A program made the position numbers and the translations under genes. Below the pieces are notes generated by a model. That model made no database searches. It saw only the letters and a program-made list of their open reading frames with translations, and was not told the origin of the DNA. From Acidobacteriota bacterium (GTDB taxonomy: Bacteria > Acidobacteriota > Terriglobia > Acidiferrales > UBA7541): 7,222 nucleotides of DNA. The stretch covers positions 1-7,222 of the forward strand of contig JACOSF010000047.1 of assembly GCA_016179005.1 (NCBI GenBank), given 5' to 3'. Shown in pieces: positions 1 through 5,445 of this stretch (its first letter is position 1; each line of letters begins with the position of its first letter).

Positions 1-106
1 AATCCGGTCACGGGACTCCCTCCGCCAGCCCACACCTACCAGAACCCGCCGACCCTCCAGGAAGATTGCGGTAACACCAGAGCCCGTGCCCGCCTGCATG
101 CGGGTG
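1..106. other. Intergenic or flanking segment without a recognised gene
   Basis: This stretch lies downstream of the minus-strand aminotransferase that ends at 107. I see no credible coding frame in it. A weak 5-bp inverted repeat (CCCGC at 89-93 with GCGGG at 100-104) sits just past the aminotransferase stop codon, but no T-run follows it on the minus strand, so I do not call it a terminator. Confidence 0.5.
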
Positions 107-1192
107 CTACGGGGCGAGATCTTTCAAGCGGCGGACGATGCACTGCACCTCCCTTTCCGTCAGCTTCGCGTGAATCTCCATCAAAAGCAGATGCTCGGCC
201 AGCCAGCCAAGCGTGGCGTTCGTCCGGGCAGGCCCCTCATCTTGATAAGCGGGCCAGCAAAGGCGCAATGTGACACCCGCCTGCGCGGCGCGCTCGCGCC
301 ACGCGAAGGCCTGCCCCGCTTCGCTTTTGATCAGCAAAAACGAACAGGCGTCTTGCGGGCAGGCCTGCGGCCGAAACAGCAAACGGCAGGCGGGACCCAG
401 CGAATCGCAAATTTTCTCAACAATCCGCTGGCGTTGCACGGTGGTTGCCGGTAGTTCAGCAAGCTGCCGGCAGGCGCGGCGGGCGGCGAAGCCCGGCAGC
501 AGCATGTCGTATCGGCCGGAATCGTAGAATCCTTGCGCGCCAAAGCCGCAAAAAGTCTCGAAGGTACGGCCAGCGAATTCGGCGGCCCGACTGCGCGCGG
601 GGCGGTTAGCGACAAAGTCCGCGCGACGCAGCAGTCCATAGCGAAACGCCAGCCCCGGCGCTGGAAGAAATGAGGCATCGCGGATGGCTCGCGCCCGCTC
701 GAGCAGTTCCAGTGAGCGCGCAGCCAGTATGCCGCCACCGTAACACCAGTCGGATTTTGTGAAGGAGAAAAGAGCAACGTCACCGTGCGTTCCCGCGCCC
801 GGCGCACCGAGTGACAGTGCGCAATCCTCGAGGAACGGCACGCGCCGCTCGCGGCACATCTCCGCCAGCGATCCGATGGAAGGCAGCGAACGGCCGAAGT
901 AGTGCACGGCAACCGCGGTGCGCGTGGTCGGCGTGAACGCGGCGCGAAATGCGTCCGGCGAAACGCTGAAGTCATTGGCAACCCGATAGAAAACGGGTGT
1001 GCCGCCGGCGCGACGCACAGCTTCGGGAACCTGGGCGCAAACAAAGTCCGGAAGGAGGACGTCGCCGCCGCGGACCTCCGCCGCTTCCAGGGCCAGCCGC
1101 AGGGCCGCGCGGCCGAACCCCGCAGCGACCGTGCCGACAAAGCCGTGCCGCGCCGCGAATTCCCGTTCGAGCTGTTCGATAGCAGAAGACAC
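107..1192 (-). CDS. DegT/DnrJ/EryC1/StrS-family PLP-dependent aminotransferase
   Basis: The 361-residue product matches the fold-type I sugar aminotransferase family, which usually transfers an amino group to a nucleotide-linked keto sugar. Visible features are an N-terminal glycine-rich region (residues 18-30), the block GDVLLPDFVC (43-52), the cofactor acidic pair in FLEDCALSLG (E122, D123), and the presumed PLP-binding lysine K146 in FSFTKSDWCYGGG. The usual ED-x-AQ glutamine is not conserved (ALS instead), so the substrate may differ from that of typical sugar aminotransferases. It is also shorter and quite divergent from the second DegT protein in this window. The start is GTG at 1192. 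No ATG, GTG or TTG occurs in frame between it and about 1285, and a good promoter ends only 6 nt upstream, implying a leaderless message. The gene stands alone on its strand here and is divergent from the DCC gene. Family is secure; substrate is unknown. Confidence 0.85.
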   Translation of the reverse strand: MSSAIEQLEREFAARHGFVGTVAAGFGRAALRLALEAAEVRGGDVLLPDFVCAQVPEAVRRAGGTPVFYRVANDFSVSPDAFRAAFTPTTRTAVAVHYFGRSLPSIGSLAEMCRERRVPFLEDCALSLGAPGAGTHGDVALFSFTKSDWCYGGGILAARSLELLERARAIRDASFLPAPGLAFRYGLLRRADFVANRPARSRAAEFAGRTFETFCGFGAQGFYDSGRYDMLLPGFAARRACRQLAELPATTVQRQRIVEKICDSLGPACRLLFRPQACPQDACSFLLIKSEAGQAFAWRERAAQAGVTLRLCWPAYQDEGPARTNATLGWLAEHLLLMEIHAKLTEREVQCIVRRLKDLAP

Positions 1193-1198
1193 CAGCGG

Positions 1199-1227
1199 AT
1201 TATGAGGGAAAAGGTGTCCGGTGTCAG
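1199..1227 (-). promoter_or_regulatory. Sigma-70-like promoter for the minus-strand aminotransferase, giving a leaderless mRNA
   Basis: Read on the minus strand, CTGACA (1227-1222) and CATAAT (1204-1199) are separated by exactly 17 nt. Each matches its consensus hexamer at five of six positions. Only 6 nt separate the -10 box from the GTG start at 1192, so transcription would begin at or next to the start codon. No Shine-Dalgarno sequence is visible. The geometry is seen directly; promoter activity is inferred. Confidence 0.6.
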
Positions 1228-1258
1228 GTGCCCGAAGAGGTGGAGGAGTTTTGGAGAG

Positions 1259-1269
1259 CGTATAATGCG
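1259..1269 (+). promoter_or_regulatory. Consensus -10 element upstream of the DCC-family gene
   Basis: A perfect TATAAT lies at 1261-1266, within the 11-nt string CGTATAATGCG. That string recurs exactly at 1731-1741 before the next gene. No convincing -35 box is found 15-18 nt upstream. A start site near 1273 would leave a leader of about 12 nt that contains the AGAGG at 1276-1280. Confidence 0.5.
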
Positions 1270-1284
1270 GGCCGCAGAGGGTCG

Positions 1285-1698
1285 ATGCCGGGGCACAAGA
1301 AATACGAAGTGTTCATGGACGGAGGCTGCGCGTTTTGCCAGTGGGCGCGAGCGCGCATTGAGCCGTTCGACACGGACGAGCGCCTGAATTTCCTCGACTA
1401 CAACGATCCGTCGGTGGCCGGGCAGGCGCCGCTCTCGCGTGAAGAGCTCGACCGGGAAATTCATGTGCGCGCGCCGGACGGCGCCTGGCATGCGGGATTC
1501 GCGGCCTGGGTGGTGCTGCTGCGAGCGATGCCTTTTCTGAAGTGGCTCGGGGCGCTGCTGGGGTCTTCCCTGTTTCGCAATTCCGGGCCCAGGCTCTATC
1601 GGTGGGTGGCGCGAAACCGACACCGCCTGCCGGGATCTCCGCCGGCGTGCCGGACCGACACGAGTCGGGCCACGCCCGCGCCGCCCGGCCGGGCGTGA
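1285..1698 (+). CDS. DCC-family (DUF393) CxxC thiol-disulfide oxidoreductase-like protein
   Basis: The 137-residue product begins with a short beta strand, then the signature MDGGCAFC (residues 11-18), giving a CxxC pair at C15 and C18. This is the hallmark of the DCC/DUF393 family, whose members are annotated as putative thiol-disulfide oxidoreductases and mostly lack a proven reaction. A conserved-looking WVVLLRAMPFLKWLGALL segment (around residues 74-91) also fits the family. No signal peptide is present, so it is probably cytoplasmic. The ATG at 1285 is preferred over an in-frame upstream start at 1228: the upstream start would precede the TATAAT at 1261, and AGAGG lies 4 nt before 1285. 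The last 15 or so residues are Pro/Arg/Thr-rich and are encoded over a hairpin. It precedes the selenoperoxiredoxin gene and shares its -10 sequence, but a common pathway is only a suggestion. Confidence 0.75.
   Translation: MPGHKKYEVFMDGGCAFCQWARARIEPFDTDERLNFLDYNDPSVAGQAPLSREELDREIHVRAPDGAWHAGFAAWVVLLRAMPFLKWLGALLGSSLFRNSGPRLYRWVARNRHRLPGSPPACRTDTSRATPAPPGRA
1671..1697 (+). terminator. GC-rich hairpin at the end of the DCC gene, possible weak terminator
   Basis: CACGCCCG (1671-1678) is perfectly complementary to CGGGCGTG (1690-1697), with an 11-nt loop, and the hairpin overlaps the stop codon. No immediate T-run follows; the first T-rich stretch is at about 1709-1718. It may attenuate or end transcription of the DCC gene, or simply be a GC-rich coincidence. 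Confidence 0.3.
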
Positions 1699-1711
1699 TA
1701 AAAGCATCCTC

Positions 1712-1738
1712 TTGTTTTCAGGCTGCGCATCGTATAAT
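1712..1738 (+). promoter_or_regulatory. Promoter of the selenoperoxiredoxin gene
   Basis: A perfect -10 hexamer TATAAT occurs at 1733-1738. The best -35 candidate is TTGTTT (1712-1717) at a short 15-nt spacing, so it is weak. A start near 1745 would give a leader of about 40 nt, with GGGAG at 1772-1776 located 9 nt before the ATG at 1786. This suggests the gene has its own promoter rather than depending on the DCC gene. Confidence 0.5.
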
Positions 1739-1743
1739 GCGCA
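1724..1743. repeat. 7-bp inverted repeat around the -10 box, candidate operator
   Basis: TGCGCAT (1724-1730) and ATGCGCA (1737-1743) are perfect inverted copies separated by 6 nt. The right arm overlaps the last two bases of the TATAAT. A dimeric repressor bound here would block the promoter. The symmetry is seen directly; the operator role is inferred. Confidence 0.35.
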
Positions 1744-1785
1744 CGGGCAACTCAGGCCTAAATCCGGTCTTGGGAGTCTAGATAA

Positions 1786-2355
1786 ATGCGAAAACGAATT
1801 GCGTTCTCGATTTGCGCGCTGGCGTTGCTCTGGTTGGCCATGCCTGCACCTGCGCAGCAGCCGCAACCGGCGATTGCAAAGACGAGCTTGAAAGTTGGAG
1901 ACGTGGCGCCGGACTTCACCCTGCCGAACCAAGCGTTCAAGCCGGTGAAGCTGAGTGATTACCGCGGAAAGAAAAACGTCGTGCTGGCGTTTTACGTTCT
2001 CGCGTTCACCGGTGGTTGAACCAAGGAACTCCAGGCGTACCAGGATGGTATCGCCAGCGGCAAAGTGGACACCAAAGACACGGAAGTATTTGGAATCAGC
2101 ATCGATGCTCCGCCTTCCAACGCGGAATTTGCCAAGAAACTCGGCGTCACGTTTCAGTTGCTGAGCGACATGACGCGCAAGGTCAGCAAGGACTACGGCA
2201 TCCTGAATGACCAGATGCAGTTCGCCAACCGCACCACTTTCGTAGTGGACAAAGAAGGCGTGATCAAACACATCGAAGATGGCCAGAGCGCCGTGGATCC
2301 GACGAATGCCATCGCCATTTGCACGGGCCTGAAAGAAAAGAGCGGCCGAAAGTAG
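1786..2355 (+). CDS. Secreted selenocysteine-containing peroxiredoxin (UGA at codon 78 read as Sec)
   Basis: Reading through the TGA at 2017-2019 gives a 189-residue AhpC/TSA-superfamily peroxiredoxin, an enzyme that reduces hydroperoxides through a peroxidatic thiol or selenol. Residues 1-24 form a Sec-type signal peptide (MRKR, hydrophobic core, APAQ), so it acts outside the cytoplasmic membrane. Residues 36-46 hold [11 protein letters not shown], the family's opening motif. The active-site loop reads [15 protein letters not shown], placing the TGA exactly where PxxxTxxC has its peroxidatic cysteine. T75 and the later catalytic-type arginine R149 ([11 protein letters not shown]) are present. 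The motif's proline is V71. The only cysteine in the mature protein is C179, near the C-terminus. Total length is normal for the family. GGGAG at 1772-1776 supports the ATG. A stem-loop follows the UGA, and a terminator makes the gene monocistronic. Conventional reading gives a useless 77-residue fragment. The selA/B/C/D machinery is not in this window. A nonsense mutation is the alternative, but it fits the position and the hairpin poorly. Confidence 0.85.
2034..2055 (+). promoter_or_regulatory. Bacterial-type SECIS element for Sec insertion at 2017-2019
   Basis: GGCG (2034-2037) pairs with CGCC (2052-2055), and TACC (2038-2041) pairs with GGTA (2047-2050). This gives eight perfect pairs interrupted only by a bulged T at 2051. 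The apical loop is AGGAT (2042-2046), with GG near its 5' side. The loop starts 22 nt after the TGA. Known bacterial SECIS hairpins lie just downstream of UGA and carry a G early in a small loop; the E. coli fdhF loop also begins AGG and its stem also has a bulged U, though on the other arm. Pairing below this stem is weak. SelB binding is inferred. Confidence 0.75.
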
Positions 2356-2370
2356 CCGAAGGGATCGACG

Positions 2371-2413
2371 ATTCGCCCGGTTGCGAAAACGCTGCCGGGC
2401 GAATTTGTGTTTA
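2371..2413 (+). terminator. Rho-independent terminator of the selenoperoxiredoxin gene
   Basis: ATTCGCCCGG (2371-2380) and CCGGGCGAAT (2395-2404) form a perfect 10-bp stem. Inside it, GCG/CGC (2383-2385 with 2390-2392) adds an upper stem capped by AAAA. The T-rich TTTGTGTTT follows directly from 2404. It starts 15 nt after the stop codon at 2353-2355. Confidence 0.85.
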
Positions 2414-2448
2414 GACGTGATTGCGATTAGAGTTTTGCGGCTGCGCAA

Positions 2449-3612
2449 ATGACGGACGCCAACACAAAGCCCGCGAACCAACCCATTCCCATGCTCGACC
2501 TGCGCGCGCAGTACGCCACCCTGCGCGCAGAGATTCGCGCGGCGCTCGATGAGGTGCTGGAATCGCAGCAGTTCATCCTCGGGCGGCAGGGCCTTGCGCT
2601 GGAGAAAGAACTCGCGGGATTTTGCGGTGCGCGATTCGCGGTGGGCGTGGCCTCAGGCACCGATGCGCTGATCCTGGCGCTGCATGCCGCAGGCGTAGGT
2701 CCGGGCGACGAAGTGCTTGTTCCAGCGTTCACCTACATCGCCACCGCCGACGCCGTGAGCCTGCTGGGCGCGAAGCCGGTCTTCGTCGACATACTTCCCG
2801 ACACATTCAATATCGATCCCGCGCAAATCGAGACGCGAATCACGTCGCGGACAAGGGTCGTCGTGCCGGTGCACCTGTATGGCCAGCCGGCGGAGATGGA
2901 CTCCATCCTTGCGCTGGCTGCGCGCCGCGGGCTGCGCGTAATCGAAGACAACGCGCAGGCCATCGGCGCGAAGTACAAGGGCCGCACCACAGGCGCGCTG
3001 GCAGAGATGGGCAGCCTGAGCTTTTTCCCGACGAAAAATCTGGGCGGGTACGGCGACGGCGGCATGATTCTGACGAACTCCGAAGATTTGGAACGGCGCC
3101 TGCGCTCGCTGCGCTTTCATGGCACCGGAGCGAACCGCTACATCAGCGAGGAGCAGGGCTGGAACAGCCGTCTGGACGAAATGCAGGCCGCGGTGCTGCG
3201 CGTAAAGCTTCGTCATCTGGAAAAGTGCAACGCAGCGCGGCAGGCGCACGCGGCCCGCTACACCTCGCTGCTGAAGGACGTGCCCGGCATCACCGCTCCG
3301 GCGACGGCCGCGGGCTGCGCGCACGTCTATCACCAGTACACCGTGCGCATCGCCGGCCGCGGTCCGGTGCGCGACCTTGTGCAGAAAAAACTCGCCGCCC
3401 GCGGCATCGCCACAACGGTCTACTACCCTATCCCGCTGCACCTGCAACCGATGTTCGCCGGACTCGGGTACAAAGCCGGCGATTTTCCGGAGGCGGAGCG
3501 CGCAGCCAGCGAAGTGCTCTCCCTGCCGATGTATCCTGAACTCCTCCCGGCGCAGATCGAGCGCGTGGCCCAAGCGCTGGCCGCGGTGGTGCGCGAAGAG
3601 TTCGGCGGATGA
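2449..3612 (+). CDS. DegT/DnrJ/EryC1/StrS-family sugar aminotransferase
   Basis: The 387-residue product is a canonical full-length member of the PLP-dependent family that aminates nucleotide-linked keto sugars for surface polysaccharides or glycolipids. In order it shows IPMLDLRAQY (13-22), the cofactor-phosphate region VASGTDALILAL (67-78), GDEVLVPAFTYIATADA (86-102), VIEDNAQAIGA (164-174; acidic pair E166-D167 and Q170), and SFFPTKNLGGYGDGG (191-205) with the PLP Schiff-base lysine K196. The C-terminal part has HGTGANRY, the dimer-related NSRLDEMQAA, and YYPIPLHLQP. The ATG at 2449 lies well before the conserved MLDLRAQY; M15 is an alternative start, and the Shine-Dalgarno is weak for either. 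No clear promoter lies between the preceding terminator and this start. The stop overlaps the next gene's start (ATGA), so the two are translationally coupled. Substrate cannot be read from sequence. Confidence 0.9.
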   Translation: MTDANTKPANQPIPMLDLRAQYATLRAEIRAALDEVLESQQFILGRQGLALEKELAGFCGARFAVGVASGTDALILALHAAGVGPGDEVLVPAFTYIATADAVSLLGAKPVFVDILPDTFNIDPAQIETRITSRTRVVVPVHLYGQPAEMDSILALAARRGLRVIEDNAQAIGAKYKGRTTGALAEMGSLSFFPTKNLGGYGDGGMILTNSEDLERRLRSLRFHGTGANRYISEEQGWNSRLDEMQAAVLRVKLRHLEKCNAARQAHAARYTSLLKDVPGITAPATAAGCAHVYHQYTVRIAGRGPVRDLVQKKLAARGIATTVYYPIPLHLQPMFAGLGYKAGDFPEAERAASEVLSLPMYPELLPAQIERVAQALAAVVREEFGG

Positions 3613-4616
3613 GCGGCGCCAAACAGATCCTGTTCACAATTTTGCGCACGGTCATGGGTATTGCGCTCGTGGTGTATTTGTGGCGGTCGGGCGCGATCAA
3701 ATGGACGGCCATGACCGGGCTGGTGACGCAGTGGAAGATTGCGCTGGCAGTTGTCGCGTTGCTCCTGCTGGACGCGGCGGCTCTCGGCTGGCGCCTGCGC
3801 GTGCTGCTCGACCCGCGTGGCTTTCACCTGCCCATGGTTCCGGCGTTCCGCTTGACGATGATCGGCGTGTTCTTCAACTTGTGCCTGCCCGGCGCGACCG
3901 GCGGCGACCTGGTCAAAATCTATTATGCGACCGAGGGCAATCCCGGCCGGCGCACGGAGGTAGGCACCATCGTAATGCTCGATCGCGCCGTGGGAATGTT
4001 TGCGCTGATGCTGTTGCCGCTGCTGCTGCTTCCGTTCTTTCCGGAGCTGCTGGAAAAATCGGCGGCGCTGCGCGCGGTGCTGTGGGTGGTGGCCGGAGTC
4101 GCCGCGGCGACCGTGGCGGGCACGCTGATGTGCTTTTCCGAGCGCGTACGGCGCAGCGCACCGGTGGAGTGGGCCATCCGCCGGCTCCCGCTGGGTCGCT
4201 ATATTGGCATCATGTATGACACCGTGCACGCCTACCGCGAACATCCCGCGCCGTTGTTCCTGTCGGTGGGGATTTCGCTCCTGGCCCACATGCTGGCCGT
4301 AAGCGTGGCGATGCTCTCGGCCCTGGCCACGCATCCCCAGGAATTTGCCTGGAAGATGTGCGTGGTCATCCCCATTGGTTTCGCAGCCAACGCCCTGCCG
4401 GTGACCCCCGGGGGCCTCGGCGTGGGCGAGGCAGCGTTCAACAAACTCTTCGCGCTGGCCGGGTTGACGAGCGGCGCGGAGGCGCTGCTCGGCTGGCGGG
4501 TGCTGACGCTCCTGATCAGCCCGCTCGGACTGCTGTACTACCTGCAAGGCCGCAAGCGCTTCGTCCACGATGCGGAGGAAGAAACTGATGCCACCGGCTC
4601 GGCGCCGGGTCTCTGA
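3609..4616 (+). CDS. YbhN/LPG-synthetase-like integral membrane flippase-domain protein
   Basis: The 335-residue product is a polytopic membrane protein of the family annotated as lysylphosphatidylglycerol synthase transmembrane region, YbhN or flippase-like (UPF0104). Hydrophobic segments lie roughly at residues 8-24, 43-62, 78-93, 119-145, 155-175, 215-240, 248-262 and 297-313. The two family signatures are clear: PGATGGDLVK (94-103) and PVTPGGLGVGEAAF (264-277). There is no C-terminal acyl/aminoacyltransferase domain, so it is the transporter-like module only. The acidic tail (DAEEETD) is probably cytoplasmic. The start overlaps the aminotransferase stop by 4 nt. That coupling suggests the pair works on one surface glycan or glycolipid, with this protein perhaps moving the lipid-linked product across the membrane. 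That role is inferred. Confidence 0.85.
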   Translation: MSGAKQILFTILRTVMGIALVVYLWRSGAIKWTAMTGLVTQWKIALAVVALLLLDAAALGWRLRVLLDPRGFHLPMVPAFRLTMIGVFFNLCLPGATGGDLVKIYYATEGNPGRRTEVGTIVMLDRAVGMFALMLLPLLLLPFFPELLEKSAALRAVLWVVAGVAAATVAGTLMCFSERVRRSAPVEWAIRRLPLGRYIGIMYDTVHAYREHPAPLFLSVGISLLAHMLAVSVAMLSALATHPQEFAWKMCVVIPIGFAANALPVTPGGLGVGEAAFNKLFALAGLTSGAEALLGWRVLTLLISPLGLLYYLQGRKRFVHDAEEETDATGSAPGL

Positions 4617-4642
4617 CACAACATCGCCCCTTCCGGGCCACA

Positions 4643-4867
4643 ATGGAAAAAAGTTCGGCCGCAGGTAAAGTCCCCCTCCCAGAACAGGACGCTCCCTTTG
4701 AATGGCAACTTACTGCATTCTTGTATCTCGTTGTATTTATGGCTGTTATTGCCATTTTCCGACTGCTGGCGAAATGGCAAGTGAAGTGCCCATATCCTGG
4801 CGGGGGCATCTCACATGGGCGAAGTAACCCTATTGAGTTGCAGCAACGTCAGGAAGCAGCTACCTGA
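4643..4867 (+). CDS. Doubtful small single-TM protein
   Basis: This 74-residue frame encodes a polar start (MEKSSAAGKV), one strong hydrophobic segment at about residues 22-42 (WQLTAFLYLVVFMAVIAIFRL), a KCPYPGGG turn and a polar Gln-rich tail. I recognise no family. No Shine-Dalgarno sequence precedes the ATG. The codons are richer in A/T at third positions than those of the neighbouring genes, and the frame overlaps the better-supported zf-HC2 gene by 53 nt. It may be a real small membrane protein translated with the zinc-finger gene, or chance coding across an AT-richer intergenic segment. Confidence 0.35.
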   Translation: MEKSSAAGKVPLPEQDAPFEWQLTAFLYLVVFMAVIAIFRLLAKWQVKCPYPGGGISHGRSNPIELQQRQEAAT

Positions 4868-5033
4868 CTTCTTGGACGGAGCGGTTGACGTGAATACCGC
4901 CCAGCAGATGAGATGGCACTTCGGCCGCTGCAATGACTGTCGAATGATCGTGCGGTCTGCGATGGATACGTTTCGCCAGTTCTTCCCGGAAAAGCGCGCT
5001 GTGAATTCCCTGCACAAAACACACGCCGCCTGA
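4815..5033 (+). CDS. Small zf-HC2-type putative zinc-binding (anti-sigma-like) protein
   Basis: The 72-residue protein shows the zf-HC2/ZAS arrangement: C9 in LLSCSNVRKQLPDFLDG, then H35-xxx-C39-xx-C42 in RWHFGRCNDC. In known proteins these residues bind one zinc ion, and the domain forms the sigma-binding head of many anti-sigma factors. Here it stands alone, with no transmembrane segment and no adjacent sigma gene in view, so a sigma partner would have to be elsewhere. GGGGG at 4802-4806 lies 8 nt before the ATG, a plausible ribosome binding site. It ends 64 nt before the stop codon of the convergent cox operon. Domain call is good; function is uncertain. Confidence 0.65.
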   Translation: MGEVTLLSCSNVRKQLPDFLDGAVDVNTAQQMRWHFGRCNDCRMIVRSAMDTFRQFFPEKRAVNSLHKTHAA

Positions 5034-5097
5034 AATCCTCAGCGCAGACCTGCACCCGCTGACATCGGGAACACCTGCCAAAATTCACTTTCAAAGG

Positions 5098-5427
5098 TTA
5101 CGCGGAAGGGTGTGGGCGATCCGAGGATGCGTCGAGGGGCAGTTTGATCAGCGGCGCTTGCGGAGGATTGCTCTCGACTAAATCGGAGAGTCCGCCGGAG
5201 GGATCATCGGGCGCATTGCGCCGCTGGTAGGAAAGAAAAACGAAGCCGCCGATGAGGAGAAACACGGGCGCGACGAGCGCGGCGATGCCCAGATTGAGCG
5301 CCTTGCGTGCCTCAGCCTGCTGGGACGCGGCGGCGTTGGCGCACATGGCGCACTGCGCGGAAGCGGCGGGAGCCAGCGCCAGAACAAGCGCTGCAAGAAG
5401 AAGCCAGGCTGCAAATCGAATTTTCAT
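5098..5427 (-). CDS. Small secreted CxxC membrane-anchored protein at the end of the cox operon
   Basis: The 109-residue product has a signal peptide (MKIRFAAWLLLAALVLALAPAASA, 1-24), and cleavage would leave QCAMC near the new N-terminus (C26 and C29). This is not a standard lipobox. One transmembrane helix follows at about residues 45-66 (LNLGIAALVAPVFLLIGGFVF), then YQRR and a proline-rich tail that is probably cytoplasmic. Topology therefore places the CxxC on the outer face of the cytoplasmic membrane. AGGGAG (5437-5432) precedes the ATG by 4 nt, and only 18 nt separate it from the subunit IV stop codon, so it is the last gene of the operon. I do not recognise a named family. A role in oxidase assembly or copper/thiol handling is inferred from position and CxxC only. 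Confidence 0.7.
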   Translation of the reverse strand: MKIRFAAWLLLAALVLALAPAASAQCAMCANAAASQQAEARKALNLGIAALVAPVFLLIGGFVFLSYQRRNAPDDPSGGLSDLVESNPPQAPLIKLPLDASSDRPHPSA

Positions 5428-5445
5428 TTTTCTCCCTGCAATAAA

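Noticed and set aside
1228..1284. N-terminal extension of the DCC protein from an ATG at 1228
   Set aside because: The added residues are not family-like, and this start would lie upstream of the TATAAT at 1261. AGAGG before 1285 fits better.
2017..2019. TGA as an ordinary nonsense mutation or sequencing error
   Set aside because: It falls precisely on the peroxidatic residue, is followed by a suitable hairpin, and both flanking halves are intact. I cannot fully exclude it without knowing whether the genome has Sec machinery.
2032..2097. Independent downstream gene starting at the GTG at 2065
   Set aside because: No ribosome binding site precedes it, and it would lack the whole N-terminal half of the peroxiredoxin fold. 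It is the second part of the read-through frame.
331..2481. A 716-codon open frame on the minus strand, antisense to the DCC and selenoperoxiredoxin genes
   Set aside because: Its translation is Arg/Ser/Pro-rich with no recognisable domain and runs out of frame through the well-supported aminotransferase. It is explained by GC-rich codon bias on the opposite strand.
2622..3539. Long alternative frames (plus and minus) inside the second DegT gene
   Set aside because: Arg-rich shadow translations without motifs. The plus-strand frame 2449-3612 carries all catalytic signatures.
3423..4643. A 406-codon minus-strand open frame opposite the flippase gene
   Set aside because: Its composition is His/Gln/Arg-rich and low in complexity, typical of an antisense shadow. 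The plus-strand frame has clear family motifs.
4721..4749. Possible promoter TTGTAT-17-TGTTAT before the zf-HC2 gene
   Set aside because: The hexamers match consensus at only three and four positions, in an AT-richer stretch where such matches are expected by chance.
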